54,152 bases of DNA from positions 1 through 54,152 of the forward strand of contig JBBITW010000004.1 of assembly GCA_037440525.1 (NCBI GenBank), read 5' to 3'. Source of the stretch: JBBITW01 sp037440525 (GTDB lineage: Bacteria; Desulfobacterota; BSN033; UBA1163). This document shows positions 7,835-16,535 of this stretch, in pieces. Every line of letters begins with the position of its first letter. Within the stretch, counting starts at the first letter, position 1. The notes under the pieces were generated by a model. The model ran no database searches. It was given only the letters and a program-made list of their open reading frames with translations, and had not been told where the DNA came from. Both the position numbers and the translations under genes were made by a program.

Positions 7835-8290
7835 TTATATCTTCTTAGGTGAAATCCTTATCTTCTTCATTTCACCTTCACCGAAACTCTCTGTTTTAAG
7901 CGAGGACTCATCTTTAAGGGCCATGTGAATAATCCTTCGGTCATGAGCATTAAAAGGCCCAATAATTATTGACTTTCCTATCCTTTTTGCCCTCTCTCCC
8001 AAACGAGTGGCCATCTTTTTTAATGAGTCAGACCTTCGTGCTTTGTAGTTGTTCACATCCAAATCAATCTTTATTGGTTCCTTCAATTGCTTATTGACCA
8101 TTCTATTTATAAGAAATTGAAGCGAATCCAATGTCCGACCATGCTTTCCAATAATGAATCCTTCTCTATCCCCCCTTATTTCAAGATAAAGAGATCCTTC
8201 TTTGAAAAATCCTTCCACTTCTGTTTTTAGATCCATTCTTTCAAGCAACCCTATCGTCATTTCTTTCGCAAGCTTAACCTTCTCTTCCAA
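7835..8290 (-). CDS. jag: Jag/KhpB-type KH-R3H RNA-binding protein
   Basis: The 151-residue protein has a KH domain with the loop IIGKHGRT at about residues 45-52, followed by an R3H-type single-stranded nucleic acid-binding domain that includes NNYKARR and ends with ALKDESSLKTESFGEG. It lacks the N-terminal Jag_N domain of Firmicutes proteins, as is usual for the short form. Jag homologues (SpoIIIJ-associated) bind RNA and influence cell wall synthesis and division. It follows yidC with 10 bases between, the normal neighbourhood. The start is TTG at 8290 with AAAGGGG about 12 bases ahead inside the yidC end; an in-frame stop lies two codons upstream. A later ATG (residue 11) is a weaker choice. 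Confidence 0.88.
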   Translation of the reverse strand: MEEKVKLAKEMTIGLLERMDLKTEVEGFFKEGSLYLEIRGDREGFIIGKHGRTLDSLQFLINRMVNKQLKEPIKIDLDVNNYKARRSDSLKKMATRLGERAKRIGKSIIIGPFNAHDRRIIHMALKDESSLKTESFGEGEMKKIRISPKKI

Positions 8291-8300
8291 TTTCTATATT

Positions 8301-10022
8301 TCACCCCTTTCTGGTTAGATAATATTGATGAATAATCGAAAGGACATTATTTACAAGCCAATATAAAACAAGGCCTGAAGGAAAGCTTAGAAATAGAAAT
8401 GTGAACATAATTGGCATAAGCATGAACATCTTTGCTTGAGCTGGATCAGCGGCTGTGGGCGTCATCTTCTGCTGGATTACCATTGTAGCCCCCATTATAA
8501 GAGGAGTAATATAGATCGGGTCCTTAGCTGATAGATCAACGATCCAGAGAACGAAAGGGGCATGTCTCATCTCAATAGAGTTTTGAAGGGCATTATATAG
8601 CGCTATAAATACCGGAATTTGAATCAACATTGGAAGGCATCCACTCATCGGGTTTATTCTCCTTCGTTTATAAAGGAGCATAATCTCTTGTTGTAGCCTT
8701 GCCTTATCATTTTTATAAACTTCTCTTAAACGATTGAGTTCTGGCTGAACCTTCTGCATCTCCTTCATTGATTTGAAACTTATCTGTGTTAATGGTAGAA
8801 ATATGATCTTTATAAGAATACTCATGATTATAATATCTATCCCAAAATTCTTTGTAAAGGAATTTGTAAGTTTCAAAAACCAGAGGATTGGTTTGGCAAT
8901 CACTGTAAAATAGCCAAAATCTATCAATTTCTCCGCTCCAACAGCCAACTCCTTTAAAAGATTAATATCTTTGGGACCGATGTATATATTGAATCTATAA
9001 GACTTAGCCTCCTTGGAAGGAATAATAAATTCTGAACCAATCAGTTTGGCCTTTAATATGTTATTCTCATTTCCATTTACAATCAAACTGATATTCTTAT
9101 CGTCCAGATAAGGAATCAAAAGGACCGTAAAATATTCCCCTTCAAATGCATACCATTGGATTTCACCTTTATCAGAAGATTCGAAGACCTCTATTGAGCG
9201 TTTATGACGTCCGCATCCAGGTGTACAACCTGATGAGGTTGCACCTCCAAGATCTCTCTTTTCCAATTTTTGATTCTTCATAAATACATATTTCAAACCA
9301 AAATCCTTATTGGCCTCATCGGCTAATTTTACGAGTTCAACTCTTCCAATCCACTCCAATCCCACCTGACTTGAAATATTACGGGATGAGTTATTTTGAA
9401 TCTCAATTTCAAGCTCAATTGTATTGGCTTCGGACTTAAATTTATATTTCTTTAATAATTTCAAATTATTATCTATATTTTTAAAAAATATGATCTCCCC
9501 TTTTTCACCATTATCTAATAGTTTAAGAGCTTCTTTATCCACCTCCCAAATCCCATTTCCAAATGATGGATTAAGGAGTAGACCCAAAGGAAGACCATCT
9601 TTTTCATCTGTATTTACAAGATTCAAGGGCAGTGGTTTCTTTGGCTCACTGTGTTTAGAACCAAGAAGCCTATTAAAAAATTGGGTCAATCTTATTGTAA
9701 TGGCTGATTCTTCAACACGATCCATATATTTTTTAAGCTTAAAACTCTTTAACCTTGCGTCTTCATTTGTGAAAATTGCCACAAAGTTTTTTGTCTCAAC
9801 AATAACCTCTTTTTTAATAATGGGCTCCTTCTTTGGAGGTATTTTCTCTTCCTTTATTGGTAACGTCTCCTTTTTCTCTAAGGGGAGTATTTGTTCTTTC
9901 TCTATTGTCTTCTGCTTTTGTGCCTCCTTTGGGGTTTGAGGAAAAAATTTTGATTGAATTATCCCCCATAGAAAAATTACTAAAAAAGTCAATATGATTG
10001 CTAAAATAGCTCTTTTTTCCAT
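8301..10022 (-). CDS. yidC: Membrane protein insertase YidC
   Basis: YidC inserts and folds inner-membrane proteins, alone or with SecYEG. The 573-residue chain has an N-terminal membrane anchor (AILAIILTFLVIFLWGII, about 5-22), a charged linker rich in Lys and Pro, the periplasmic beta-super-sandwich domain, and a C-terminal five-helix core (about 350-570) with KMFMLMPIMFTFLFLSFPSG and LYWLVNN. The periplasmic domain contains a Cys-bearing segment GATSSGCTPGCGRH around residues 259-272 that I do not recall from other YidC proteins; its DNA is an imperfect palindrome (9219-9246). The gene lies between yidD/rnpA and jag as in most Gram-negatives. The long double-domain form supports a Gram-negative host. 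Confidence 0.95.
   Translation of the reverse strand: MEKRAILAIILTFLVIFLWGIIQSKFFPQTPKEAQKQKTIEKEQILPLEKKETLPIKEEKIPPKKEPIIKKEVIVETKNFVAIFTNEDARLKSFKLKKYMDRVEESAITIRLTQFFNRLLGSKHSEPKKPLPLNLVNTDEKDGLPLGLLLNPSFGNGIWEVDKEALKLLDNGEKGEIIFFKNIDNNLKLLKKYKFKSEANTIELEIEIQNNSSRNISSQVGLEWIGRVELVKLADEANKDFGLKYVFMKNQKLEKRDLGGATSSGCTPGCGRHKRSIEVFESSDKGEIQWYAFEGEYFTVLLIPYLDDKNISLIVNGNENNILKAKLIGSEFIIPSKEAKSYRFNIYIGPKDINLLKELAVGAEKLIDFGYFTVIAKPILWFLKLTNSFTKNFGIDIIIMSILIKIIFLPLTQISFKSMKEMQKVQPELNRLREVYKNDKARLQQEIMLLYKRRRINPMSGCLPMLIQIPVFIALYNALQNSIEMRHAPFVLWIVDLSAKDPIYITPLIMGATMVIQQKMTPTAADPAQAKMFMLMPIMFTFLFLSFPSGLVLYWLVNNVLSIIHQYYLTRKG
9219..9246. repeat. Imperfect palindrome inside yidC
   Basis: AGGTGTACAACCT (9219-9231) and AGGTTGCACCT (9236-9246) form an inverted pair with a two-base bulge and a GATG loop. 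It encodes part of the unusual GATSSGCTPGC segment of YidC, so it may be an in-frame palindromic insertion. No second copy was noticed in this window. Confidence 0.35.
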
Positions 10023-10057
10023 AAGTTAATACACTTAAATATATTCCCTCTTAGCAA

Positions 10058-10306
10058 CTAATGGTTATTATCAGGAACAGGATCATATCCTCCAGGATGA
10101 AAAGGATGACATTTAATCAACCTTTTTAAAGACAGTGTGATCCCTTTTTTAACTCCAAAACGTCTAATCGAAAGCAGTGCATAATTTGAACAGGATGGGG
10201 AAAAGCGACAGGAGGGTCCAATAAGGAAGGAGACCGTATTTTGATATAAAAGGATTAATATAACAATTATTTTCTCTATTGTTTTAGAGAGAAACATATC
10301 TTTCAT
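10058..10306 (-). CDS. yidD: Membrane protein insertion efficiency factor YidD
   Basis: The 82-residue protein has the YidD signature: an N-terminal amphipathic or membrane helix (IEKIIVILILLYQNTVSFLI) followed by CRFSPSCSNYALLSIRRFG and CHPFHPGGYDPVP. YidD sits at the inner face of the membrane and assists YidC-dependent insertion. It overlaps the end of rnpA by four bases (ATGA) and precedes yidC by 35 bases, the conserved rpmH-rnpA-yidD-yidC order. Length and all three Cys positions are normal. Confidence 0.95.
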   Translation of the reverse strand: MKDMFLSKTIEKIIVILILLYQNTVSFLIGPSCRFSPSCSNYALLSIRRFGVKKGITLSLKRLIKCHPFHPGGYDPVPDNNH

Positions 10307-10638
10307 ATCAATGCCTTTTTCAATTCCTCTTCTGCTTCTTTATATCTTCTAAGATTACAATCCTTTTTAGCGAGGATCACTATATCAAAAGAGCCTTTAA
10401 TTTTATGTTTATTTAAACGGAAGAATTCTCTAAAATACCTCTTTATTCTGTTCCTATAATTGGCCTTTCCAACCTCCTTCTTTACCACGATACCAAGCCT
10501 ATTAAACCCAGAGTCATTGGCTTGGAGAAAGACCGTGAGATTCTCTGATGAAATCCTCCTGCCATATTTCATCACCCTTTTGAAATTCTCTGATTCCTTA
10601 AGCCTCTCTTTTCGGGTGAACCTAAAATCTCCTTTCAC
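10303..10638 (-). CDS. rnpA: Ribonuclease P protein component
   Basis: RnpA is the small basic subunit that helps the RNase P RNA remove tRNA 5' leaders. The 111-residue protein starts FTRKERLKESENFKRVMKYGRR and carries the RNA-binding signature KANYRNRIKRYFREFFR (about 66-82). The start is GTG at 10638, directly after the rpmH stop with no gap; the ribosome-binding sequence would be GGGAGG inside the rpmH end. The next gene, yidD, overlaps its stop. The operon is led by rpmH. Confidence 0.93.
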   Translation of the reverse strand: MKGDFRFTRKERLKESENFKRVMKYGRRISSENLTVFLQANDSGFNRLGIVVKKEVGKANYRNRIKRYFREFFRLNKHKIKGSFDIVILAKKDCNLRRYKEAEEELKKALI

Positions 10639-10773
10639 TTAAACGGTTAACCTTTTCCTCCCTTTCATCCTCCTTCGCCTGAGAATATTACGCCCCCCCC
10701 TTGAACTCATCCTCTCTAAAAACCCATGTGTCCTCTTCCTTTTTATATTGCTTGGCTGATATGTCCTTTTCAT
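10639..10773 (-). CDS. rpmH: 50S ribosomal protein L34
   Basis: Reading the minus strand from ATG at 10773 gives 44 residues beginning MKRTYQPSNIKRKRTHGFL and ending RRRRMKGRKRLTV, a complete L34. It was found by hand because it is shorter than most ORF cut-offs. GAGGGATTTG lies just before the ATG as ribosome-binding site. A run of eight Gs encodes the R-G-G segment. L34 belongs to the large ribosomal subunit, and rpmH classically heads the rnpA-yidD-yidC-jag-mnmE operon next to the chromosome origin. It is the first minus-strand gene left of the strand switch. Confidence 0.97.
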   Translation of the reverse strand: MKRTYQPSNIKRKRTHGFLERMSSRGGRNILRRRRMKGRKRLTV

Positions 10774-11021
10774 CAAATCCCTCTTTATTTAATCTCAGTT
10801 GGTCTATTCCTATTACTACCACATACAGAATTGATCGATAATTAAATACTTTTAAAAGATTTCTCAATTTATATTTAAAGTAACCCGATAGAGAATTTTA
10901 TTAGATTTTTATAACCAAATTTTTCGTAAAATGTCAAGGTAAACAGAAGGATTTTCTTGACAGAGAAGAGATTTTTATATTAAGTTTTCAATAAATTGTA
11001 TTGAAAATCTATGGGGGTACA
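10774..11021. other. Divergent intergenic region between rpmH and gyrA
   Basis: The strand switch is here: everything left to 1136 reads minus, nearly everything right reads plus up to 37.1 kb. The region is very AT-rich and should contain promoters for both operons. A TTGACA at 10957-10962 with TATTAA 15 bases later is a possible but suboptimal gyrA promoter. I found no good DnaA box here, so I place oriC candidates preferably at 13449-13755. Confidence 0.5.
10985..11007. promoter_or_regulatory. Perfect inverted repeat before gyrA
   Basis: TTTTCAATA (10985-10993) and TATTGAAAA (10999-11007) are exact reverse complements separated by five bases. The repeat lies between the candidate -10 region and the GGGGGT ribosome-binding site of gyrA (11013-11018). 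It could be a repressor operator or a hairpin in the leader. Topology-dependent control of gyrase genes is known, but this link is an inference. Confidence 0.5.
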
Positions 11022-13448
11022 ATGGAAAATTTTCAACACGCCATACCTGTTAATATCGAAGACGAGATGAAAAAATCCTATATGGATTATGCAATGAGTG
11101 TAATCATTGGCCGCGCCCTCCCAGATGTAAGAGACGGTCTTAAACCTGTTCATCGTCGAATCCTTTTTGCAATGAATGAGCTCAATAATGATTGGGACAA
11201 ACCATATAAAAAATCGGCCCGCATTGTAGGCGATGTGATTGGTAAGTATCACCCCCATGGAGATATGGCAGTCTATGATGCCATCGTAAGAATGGCTCAA
11301 GATTTTACACTACGATACCCTTTGATCGACGGCCAGGGAAATTTTGGCTCTATAGATGGAGATCCACCTGCAGCAATGAGGTATACCGAGATCCGCATGG
11401 CAAAGCTTTCGAGCGAGATACTTGCGGATATTGACAAAGAGACTGTAGATTTTATCCCAAACTATGATGAATCTCTTTTAGAACCAATTGTGCTTCCATC
11501 CAAAATTCCAAATCTAATTATAAATGGGTCTTCTGGAATCGCTGTTGGTATGGCTACAAATATCCCTCCTCATAACATTGTTGAAACCATCAATGCCCTT
11601 ATAGCATTAATTGATAACCCTGATATCTCAATCAATGAATTAATGGAATATATCCCAGGACCTGACTTCCCAACAGGTGGATTCATATATGGCAGGGAAG
11701 GCATCAGGTCAGCCTACGAAACAGGCAAGGGTGTCATACAACTAAGGGCAAGGGCAATCATTGAGAGAGATAGAAAAGGGGAAAGGGAAAATATAATAAT
11801 AACAGAAGTTCCCTATCAAACCAATAAGGCAAAACTTATTGAAAAAATTTCAGAGCTTGTCCAGGAAAAGACAATAGAAGGTATTTCAAATATTCGCGAC
11901 GAATCTGATCGTGAAGGGATGAGAATTGTGATTGAACTAAAGCGAGGCGAGATATCTGAGGTTATCCTCAATCAGCTTTTCAAATACACCCAGATGCAGA
12001 CCTCCTTTGGAATCATACTTCTGGCTATCCATCAGAACCAGCCAAAACTCCTATCCCTTAAAGAAATGCTCAATCTATTTATTCAACACCGAAAGGAAGT
12101 GGTCACTCGAAGATCCATATTTGAACTGAAAAAGGCAGAATCAAGAGCCCATATCCTCGAAGGTCTAAAAAAGGCTATCGACAATATTGATGCCATAATT
12201 TCAATCATTAAGGCCTCTAAAACTCCTAAGGAAGCAAAAGAGAGTCTAATCCGCCGCTTCGCATTTTCAGATGAACAGGCCCAGGCAATACTTGAAATGA
12301 GGCTTCAGCGGCTTACAAATCTTGAACAGCGTAAAATTGTGGAGGAATACGAGGAGACAATAAAACTCATCAATAGGCTAAAGGCCATCCTTTCGAGCGA
12401 ACGTCTTGTCTTAAACCTTATAAAGGAAGAACTTACTTCCATACGAGACACCTATGGAGATGAAAGACATACAGAAATCGTGGATGTTGCACCTGAGCTT
12501 AAAATAGAAGACCTTATCGCTGAGGAGGATATGGTTGTTACGATTACCCATTCAGGTTATATTAAAAGAAATCCTATAAGCCTCTATCGAAGCCAGCACC
12601 GCGGGGGAAAGGGAAAGGTTGGAATTAATGTTAAAGAAGAGGATTTTGTAGAGGATCTCTTTATTGCATCCACCCATGACTTCATACTTTTCTTTACCGA
12701 TGCAGGCAAGATCCATTGGATGAAGGTCCATGAAATCCCCCAGGCAGGTCGTTTAACAAGAGGGAAAGCTATTGTAAATCTTTTAAACCTCAACCCTGAA
12801 GAAAAGGTAACTACCATTCTCTCATTGAAAGACTTTACACCCGGAAAATTTATTACATTTATGACAAAAAATGGTATTATAAAAAAGACCTCTCTTGAGG
12901 CATATAGCAATCCAAGGGCAGGCGGTATAATAGCAATTAATCTCGATGGAGGTGACGAACTCATATCTACAAAGATTACAGATGGTCAAAGGCATCTATT
13001 CATCGGGACAAAAATGGGAAAAGCGATTATATTTCCAGAGGACCAGGTCAGGGAAATAGGCAGAACTGCCCGAGGCATTAGAGGAATCAGGCTTTCAAAG
13101 GGTGATAATGTAGTCGGTATGGAGCTCGTTTTACCAAATACTTATATTTTAACTGTTACGGAAAATGGCTATGGGAAAAGATCTAAGGCCACTGACTATC
13201 GTATACAAAATAGGGGGGGCTCTGGAATCTTTACTGTTAAGAGAACACCAAAGACAGGCGATGTAGTTGGGATAAAGACCGTCACAGATGAGGATGAATT
13301 GATGATCATATCAAACAGGGGGAAAATAATAAGATTAAAAGCTATGGACATACCTGTTCAAGGGAGATCAACACAGGGTGTGAGGCTCATAAATCTTGAA
13401 GAGGGAGAAAAGGTGATGGCCATTGCACGTTTGGCAGAAAAGGAGTGA
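11022..13448 (+). CDS. gyrA: DNA gyrase subunit A
   Basis: GyrA breaks and rejoins DNA in the A2B2 gyrase that adds negative supercoils. From ATG 11022 (GGGGGT upstream) it has 808 residues; a TTG 21 bases earlier opens the same frame but has no such site. The catalytic tyrosine is Y121 in AMRYTEIRMAK. The quinolone-pocket motif reads HPHGDMAVYD, so residue 82 (Ser83 of E. coli) is Met, while D86 is kept. The C-terminal six-bladed domain has the GyrA box as QHRGGKGK near residue 525, supporting gyrase rather than ParC. Here gyrA lies before dnaA, apart from gyrB, which is an unusual order. Confidence 0.96.
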   Translation: MENFQHAIPVNIEDEMKKSYMDYAMSVIIGRALPDVRDGLKPVHRRILFAMNELNNDWDKPYKKSARIVGDVIGKYHPHGDMAVYDAIVRMAQDFTLRYPLIDGQGNFGSIDGDPPAAMRYTEIRMAKLSSEILADIDKETVDFIPNYDESLLEPIVLPSKIPNLIINGSSGIAVGMATNIPPHNIVETINALIALIDNPDISINELMEYIPGPDFPTGGFIYGREGIRSAYETGKGVIQLRARAIIERDRKGERENIIITEVPYQTNKAKLIEKISELVQEKTIEGISNIRDESDREGMRIVIELKRGEISEVILNQLFKYTQMQTSFGIILLAIHQNQPKLLSLKEMLNLFIQHRKEVVTRRSIFELKKAESRAHILEGLKKAIDNIDAIISIIKASKTPKEAKESLIRRFAFSDEQAQAILEMRLQRLTNLEQRKIVEEYEETIKLINRLKAILSSERLVLNLIKEELTSIRDTYGDERHTEIVDVAPELKIEDLIAEEDMVVTITHSGYIKRNPISLYRSQHRGGKGKVGINVKEEDFVEDLFIASTHDFILFFTDAGKIHWMKVHEIPQAGRLTRGKAIVNLLNLNPEEKVTTILSLKDFTPGKFITFMTKNGIIKKTSLEAYSNPRAGGIIAINLDGGDELISTKITDGQRHLFIGTKMGKAIIFPEDQVREIGRTARGIRGIRLSKGDNVVGMELVLPNTYILTVTENGYGKRSKATDYRIQNRGGSGIFTVKRTPKTGDVVGIKTVTDEDELMIISNRGKIIRLKAMDIPVQGRSTQGVRLINLEEGEKVMAIARLAEKE

Positions 13449-13755
13449 AGGGAAAAATTTTTAAAACAAAAACTTGAAATTTTTTTTATTTAGGATTATT
13501 ATTTATTTTAAGAGATTTTTAAGTTTTAACTTTCCAAAGGGACAAATACTTTTTTAAAATTAATAATTAAGAAGGATTTTGATCCCCAATTCATTCCCCT
13601 CATAGGTTCTAAATTCATTTATCCACAATTGTGGAAACATTGTGAAAAAGATTTGTAACATATTGAAAATGAAGATAATTTCTTTTTGGTCAATTTTCTC
13701 CAATCCCATTAACCAAATTATATATAGGTCATTTTGATGATTAAGGGTCTCTATT
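13449..13755. other. Candidate replication origin (oriC) between gyrA and dnaA
   Basis: The 307-base gap has T/A-rich runs (13480-13560) that could unwind, and an exact DnaA box TTATCCACA at 13619-13627. It is followed by the inverted, imperfect TGTGGAAAC (13630-13638) and a TTGTGAAAA (13639-13647). It lies directly before dnaA and near parS and the strand switch. A TATATA at about 13720 may be the dnaA -10. Only one perfect box is seen, so the assignment is moderate. Confidence 0.6.
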
Positions 13756-15093
13756 ATGGAAGAAATATGGTCTAAGGTTATAGATTCTCTAAAGGATAGA
13801 GTTGGGCTTCAGAATTTCGAAATTTGGATAAAACCCATCCAATTCATCTCCTTAAGTGAAGATAAGATAGAGATTGAAGTCCCAAATAGATTTTTCAAGG
13901 ATTGGATCAATGAAAACTTTTCCTCAATAATAAAGGAGTCGCTACTCAAATTAACACAGAAGAATTATAAACTCAGTTTCAGAATTAGAAATGAAAGATT
14001 AGAAGAAAAGGATTCTATTTCGGCACAGTTAAAGGAACAGATAAAAACTACTCCAAAGCCCCATCATTCAATATTTAACCCTAAATATACATTTGACAAT
14101 TTTGTTGTTGGGGCAAGTAACCAGTTTGCAAATGCGGCCTGCCTTGCTGTTGCAAATCTACCTGCTAAGAATTATAATCCTCTATTTATTTATGGTGGAG
14201 TTGGTTTAGGAAAGACTCATCTCCTTCATGCGATTGGTAACCATATTATTCAGAATAGGATACTCCCTGAGATCAAAAAGATTTGTTATATCTCCTCAGA
14301 AGAATTCACAAATGAGCTTATCAATTCCCTCCGTTATGAGAAGATGGAAGAATTCAGAAATAAATTCAGAAGAATGGATATTCTGTTAATAGATGATATA
14401 CAATTTATATCAGGGAAGGAGAGGACACAGGCTGAATTCTTCCATACATTCAATTCTCTATATGAGGCAAGAAAGCAGATTGTTGTCACAAGTGACAAAT
14501 TCCCTAAGGATATTCCAAATTTTGAAGAACGTCTAAGATCTCGTTTTGAATGGGGTCTTATTGCAGATATTCAACCACCTGATTTGGAAACAAAAGTAGC
14601 AATCTTAAAAAAGAAGGCAGAAATTGAAAATATAATGCTTCCAAATGATGTTGCTTTTTACCTTGCATCTCAAATTGATTCTAATATAAGAATGTTAGAA
14701 GGCTCTCTTATAAGAATAGGGGCATTTTCAAGTCTTAATAATATTCCCATAGATCTACCATTAGCAAAGGATGTTCTAAAAAATATTATAAAACAGAAAG
14801 AGGAATTTATTACCACAGATTTGGTTCAAAAGGCAGTAGCCAATTTTTTCAACATAAAGATTAGTGATTTCAAAATGAAGAGAAAAAATAAAGGGTTTGT
14901 TATCCCACGTCAAATTGCTATGTATCTCTCCCGCAAACTAACAAATGATTCTTTAATTGAAATTGGTGAAAAATTTGGTGGAAAAGATCATTCAACTGTC
15001 CTTCATTCTATTAAGAAAGTAGAAGAAAGGATATCAAAAGAACCTTCATTCAAAGAGATGATAGAAAATTTATACAGCAGAATCAAATCATAA
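13756..15093 (+). CDS. dnaA: Chromosomal replication initiator protein DnaA
   Basis: DnaA binds DnaA boxes at oriC, oligomerises with ATP, and opens the duplex. The 445-residue protein has domain I (1-85, interactions with helicase and others), a short variable linker, the AAA+ domain with Walker A GGVGLGKTHL near residue 146 and Walker B ILLIDDIQF near 209, and C-terminal domain IV with the box-recognition sequence GGKDHSTVLHSIKKVE (about 408-423). It begins at ATG 13756, 307 bases after gyrA, next to a perfect DnaA box. dnaN follows after a 210-base AT-rich gap. Length is typical. Confidence 0.97.
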   Translation: MEEIWSKVIDSLKDRVGLQNFEIWIKPIQFISLSEDKIEIEVPNRFFKDWINENFSSIIKESLLKLTQKNYKLSFRIRNERLEEKDSISAQLKEQIKTTPKPHHSIFNPKYTFDNFVVGASNQFANAACLAVANLPAKNYNPLFIYGGVGLGKTHLLHAIGNHIIQNRILPEIKKICYISSEEFTNELINSLRYEKMEEFRNKFRRMDILLIDDIQFISGKERTQAEFFHTFNSLYEARKQIVVTSDKFPKDIPNFEERLRSRFEWGLIADIQPPDLETKVAILKKKAEIENIMLPNDVAFYLASQIDSNIRMLEGSLIRIGAFSSLNNIPIDLPLAKDVLKNIIKQKEEFITTDLVQKAVANFFNIKISDFKMKRKNKGFVIPRQIAMYLSRKLTNDSLIEIGEKFGGKDHSTVLHSIKKVEERISKEPSFKEMIENLYSRIKS

Positions 15094-15303
15094 ATGAGGT
15101 TGAAAACCTGTTAATTTGTAAGCAAATATTAAATTGATTTTTATATCTTTTATAAAGGAATAAAAATTCATCATTATATAAAAAATTTTTTCTACATTAA
15201 ATCTATTTTAATTTTTAGTATTTATTACATCTTTTAACATTTATTCATAAATTAATATTATTACGTATTTAATATATTAATTAAGAGATAATAGGAGGAA
15301 GAT
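15094..15303. other. Very AT-rich spacer between dnaA and dnaN
   Basis: This 210-base stretch is almost entirely A and T from about 15115 to 15290, richer than its surroundings. It could serve as a second unwinding element of a split origin, as dnaA-dnaN spacers do in Bacillus. No exact DnaA box was seen. The dnaN ribosome-binding site AGGAGG (15294-15299) ends it. Confidence 0.4.
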
Positions 15304-16488
15304 ATGATAAGTTTAAATATTGAAAAGAAAGAATTTCTAAAAGGTCTAAGTGTTGTTCAAGGAATTACAGGAAAGAAAACAACCCTTCCAATTCTTTCAC
15401 ATATGCTTATGGAATGGAAAGATAATAAATTGTACCTAACAGGAACAGACTTAGAAACCGCAATACGTGAAGAATTAAATGCAGAAACAATAAATGAAGG
15501 AAAGGCTTCTGTATCAGCAAAGAAATTATATGAAATTGTAAGAGAACTACCTGAAGAAGAGGTGAAAATTGAGAGAAAGGAAAACAATTGGATTTCCATT
15601 AAATGTGGAAGATCAGTATTCAATTTAGCAGGACTGGATCCAGAAGAATTCCCATCACTACCAAAATTTAATGATAAGCTATTCTCAAAAATACAAACAA
15701 AGAATTTTCGTGAGATGATAGAAAAGACAGTATATGCAGCATCAAATGAAGAGTCAAGATATAATTTAAATGGGGTTTTCTTTACGTTTAAAAAGATTGA
15801 TCAAAAAGAAATTCCTGATGAAAAAGAAAAGAGTTGGGTAAGAATGGTAGCAACTGATGGTCATCGTCTTTCACTTATTGAGTTAGTAAGTAAGGCTATA
15901 AATGGAATAGAAAAAGGGGTTATTATTCCAAAAAAGAGTTTATTAGAGATGAAAAAGTTGATAAGTGATCAAGAAGGATATTCCACCAGAGGCGGATCTG
16001 TCTCTGGCGGAGAGGAAATAGATGTATATTTTGATCAGACACATGGCTTTTTTAAGTTAGGAAAGACATTAATGATAATTAGAACCATAGATGGTGAATA
16101 TCCAGAATATGAACAGGTAATACCAAAGGATAACGATAAAAAATTAAGGGTTTTGAAGGATAAGATGTATGGATGTTTAAAAAGGATATCCACTATGGCA
16201 AACGAAAGAGTGGAAGGAATTAAGATATCTTTAAAAACAAATGAAATGGAGATATCTTCATTTCATCAAGATTTTGGAGATGCAATGGAAGAAATGGATA
16301 TAGAATATACTGGGATCCCTATTGATATAGGATTTAATGCAAGGTATTTATTAGAAGCAATAAATACCATTGACTCTGAGGAATTTATAATTGAGTTAAA
16401 GGATAGTGGGAGTGCTGTTCTGATAAAACCAGAGCCCGAAAAAGAAAATTTTTATCAGATTTCAATTGTAATGCCAATGAGGGTTTAA
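15304..16488 (+). CDS. dnaN: DNA polymerase III beta subunit (sliding clamp), with a palindrome-encoded insert
   Basis: DnaN forms the ring that holds DNA polymerase III on DNA. The 394-residue chain is longer than the usual 366-380. Family marks include LPILSHMLMEW near residue 28, ATDGHRLSLIE (about 184-194), IDGEYPEYEQVIP (about 259-271) and the C-terminal MPMR. Residues 226-236, YSTRGGSVSGG, fall where other clamps have a short turn, and are encoded by a 33-base palindrome that also occurs between genes elsewhere in the window. The frame is kept. A second longer stretch (KKIDQKEIPDEKEKSW, about 163-178) also adds length. recF, often next, is missing; gyrB follows after 47 bases. Confidence 0.95.
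   Translation: MISLNIEKKEFLKGLSVVQGITGKKTTLPILSHMLMEWKDNKLYLTGTDLETAIREELNAETINEGKASVSAKKLYEIVRELPEEEVKIERKENNWISIKCGRSVFNLAGLDPEEFPSLPKFNDKLFSKIQTKNFREMIEKTVYAASNEESRYNLNGVFFTFKKIDQKEIPDEKEKSWVRMVATDGHRLSLIELVSKAINGIEKGVIIPKKSLLEMKKLISDQEGYSTRGGSVSGGEEIDVYFDQTHGFFKLGKTLMIIRTIDGEYPEYEQVIPKDNDKKLRVLKDKMYGCLKRISTMANERVEGIKISLKTNEMEISSFHQDFGDAMEEMDIEYTGIPIDIGFNARYLLEAINTIDSEEFIIELKDSGSAVLIKPEPEKENFYQISIVMPMRV
15981..16013. repeat. Palindromic repeat, family P, inserted in frame within dnaN
   Basis: It starts TTCCACCAGAGGCGGATCTG and ends TCTCTGGCGGAGA. The arms TCCACCAGAGGCGGA and TCTGTCTCTGGCGGA pair at 12 of 15 positions. It shares 16 to 17 of the first 20 bases with the intergenic copies at 851 and 19647 and has the same 33-base span. 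Within the gene it supplies codons for about 11 residues rich in Gly and Ser. Confidence 0.7.
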
Positions 16489-16535
16489 TATTTTTTAAAT
16501 AATTATCAGATAAAAAAGGGGGAAAATAAAATTAG

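Noticed and set aside
15094..15303. dnaA-dnaN spacer as the main oriC
   Set aside because: Very AT-rich but without an exact DnaA box; the gyrA-dnaA gap has one, so it was preferred.
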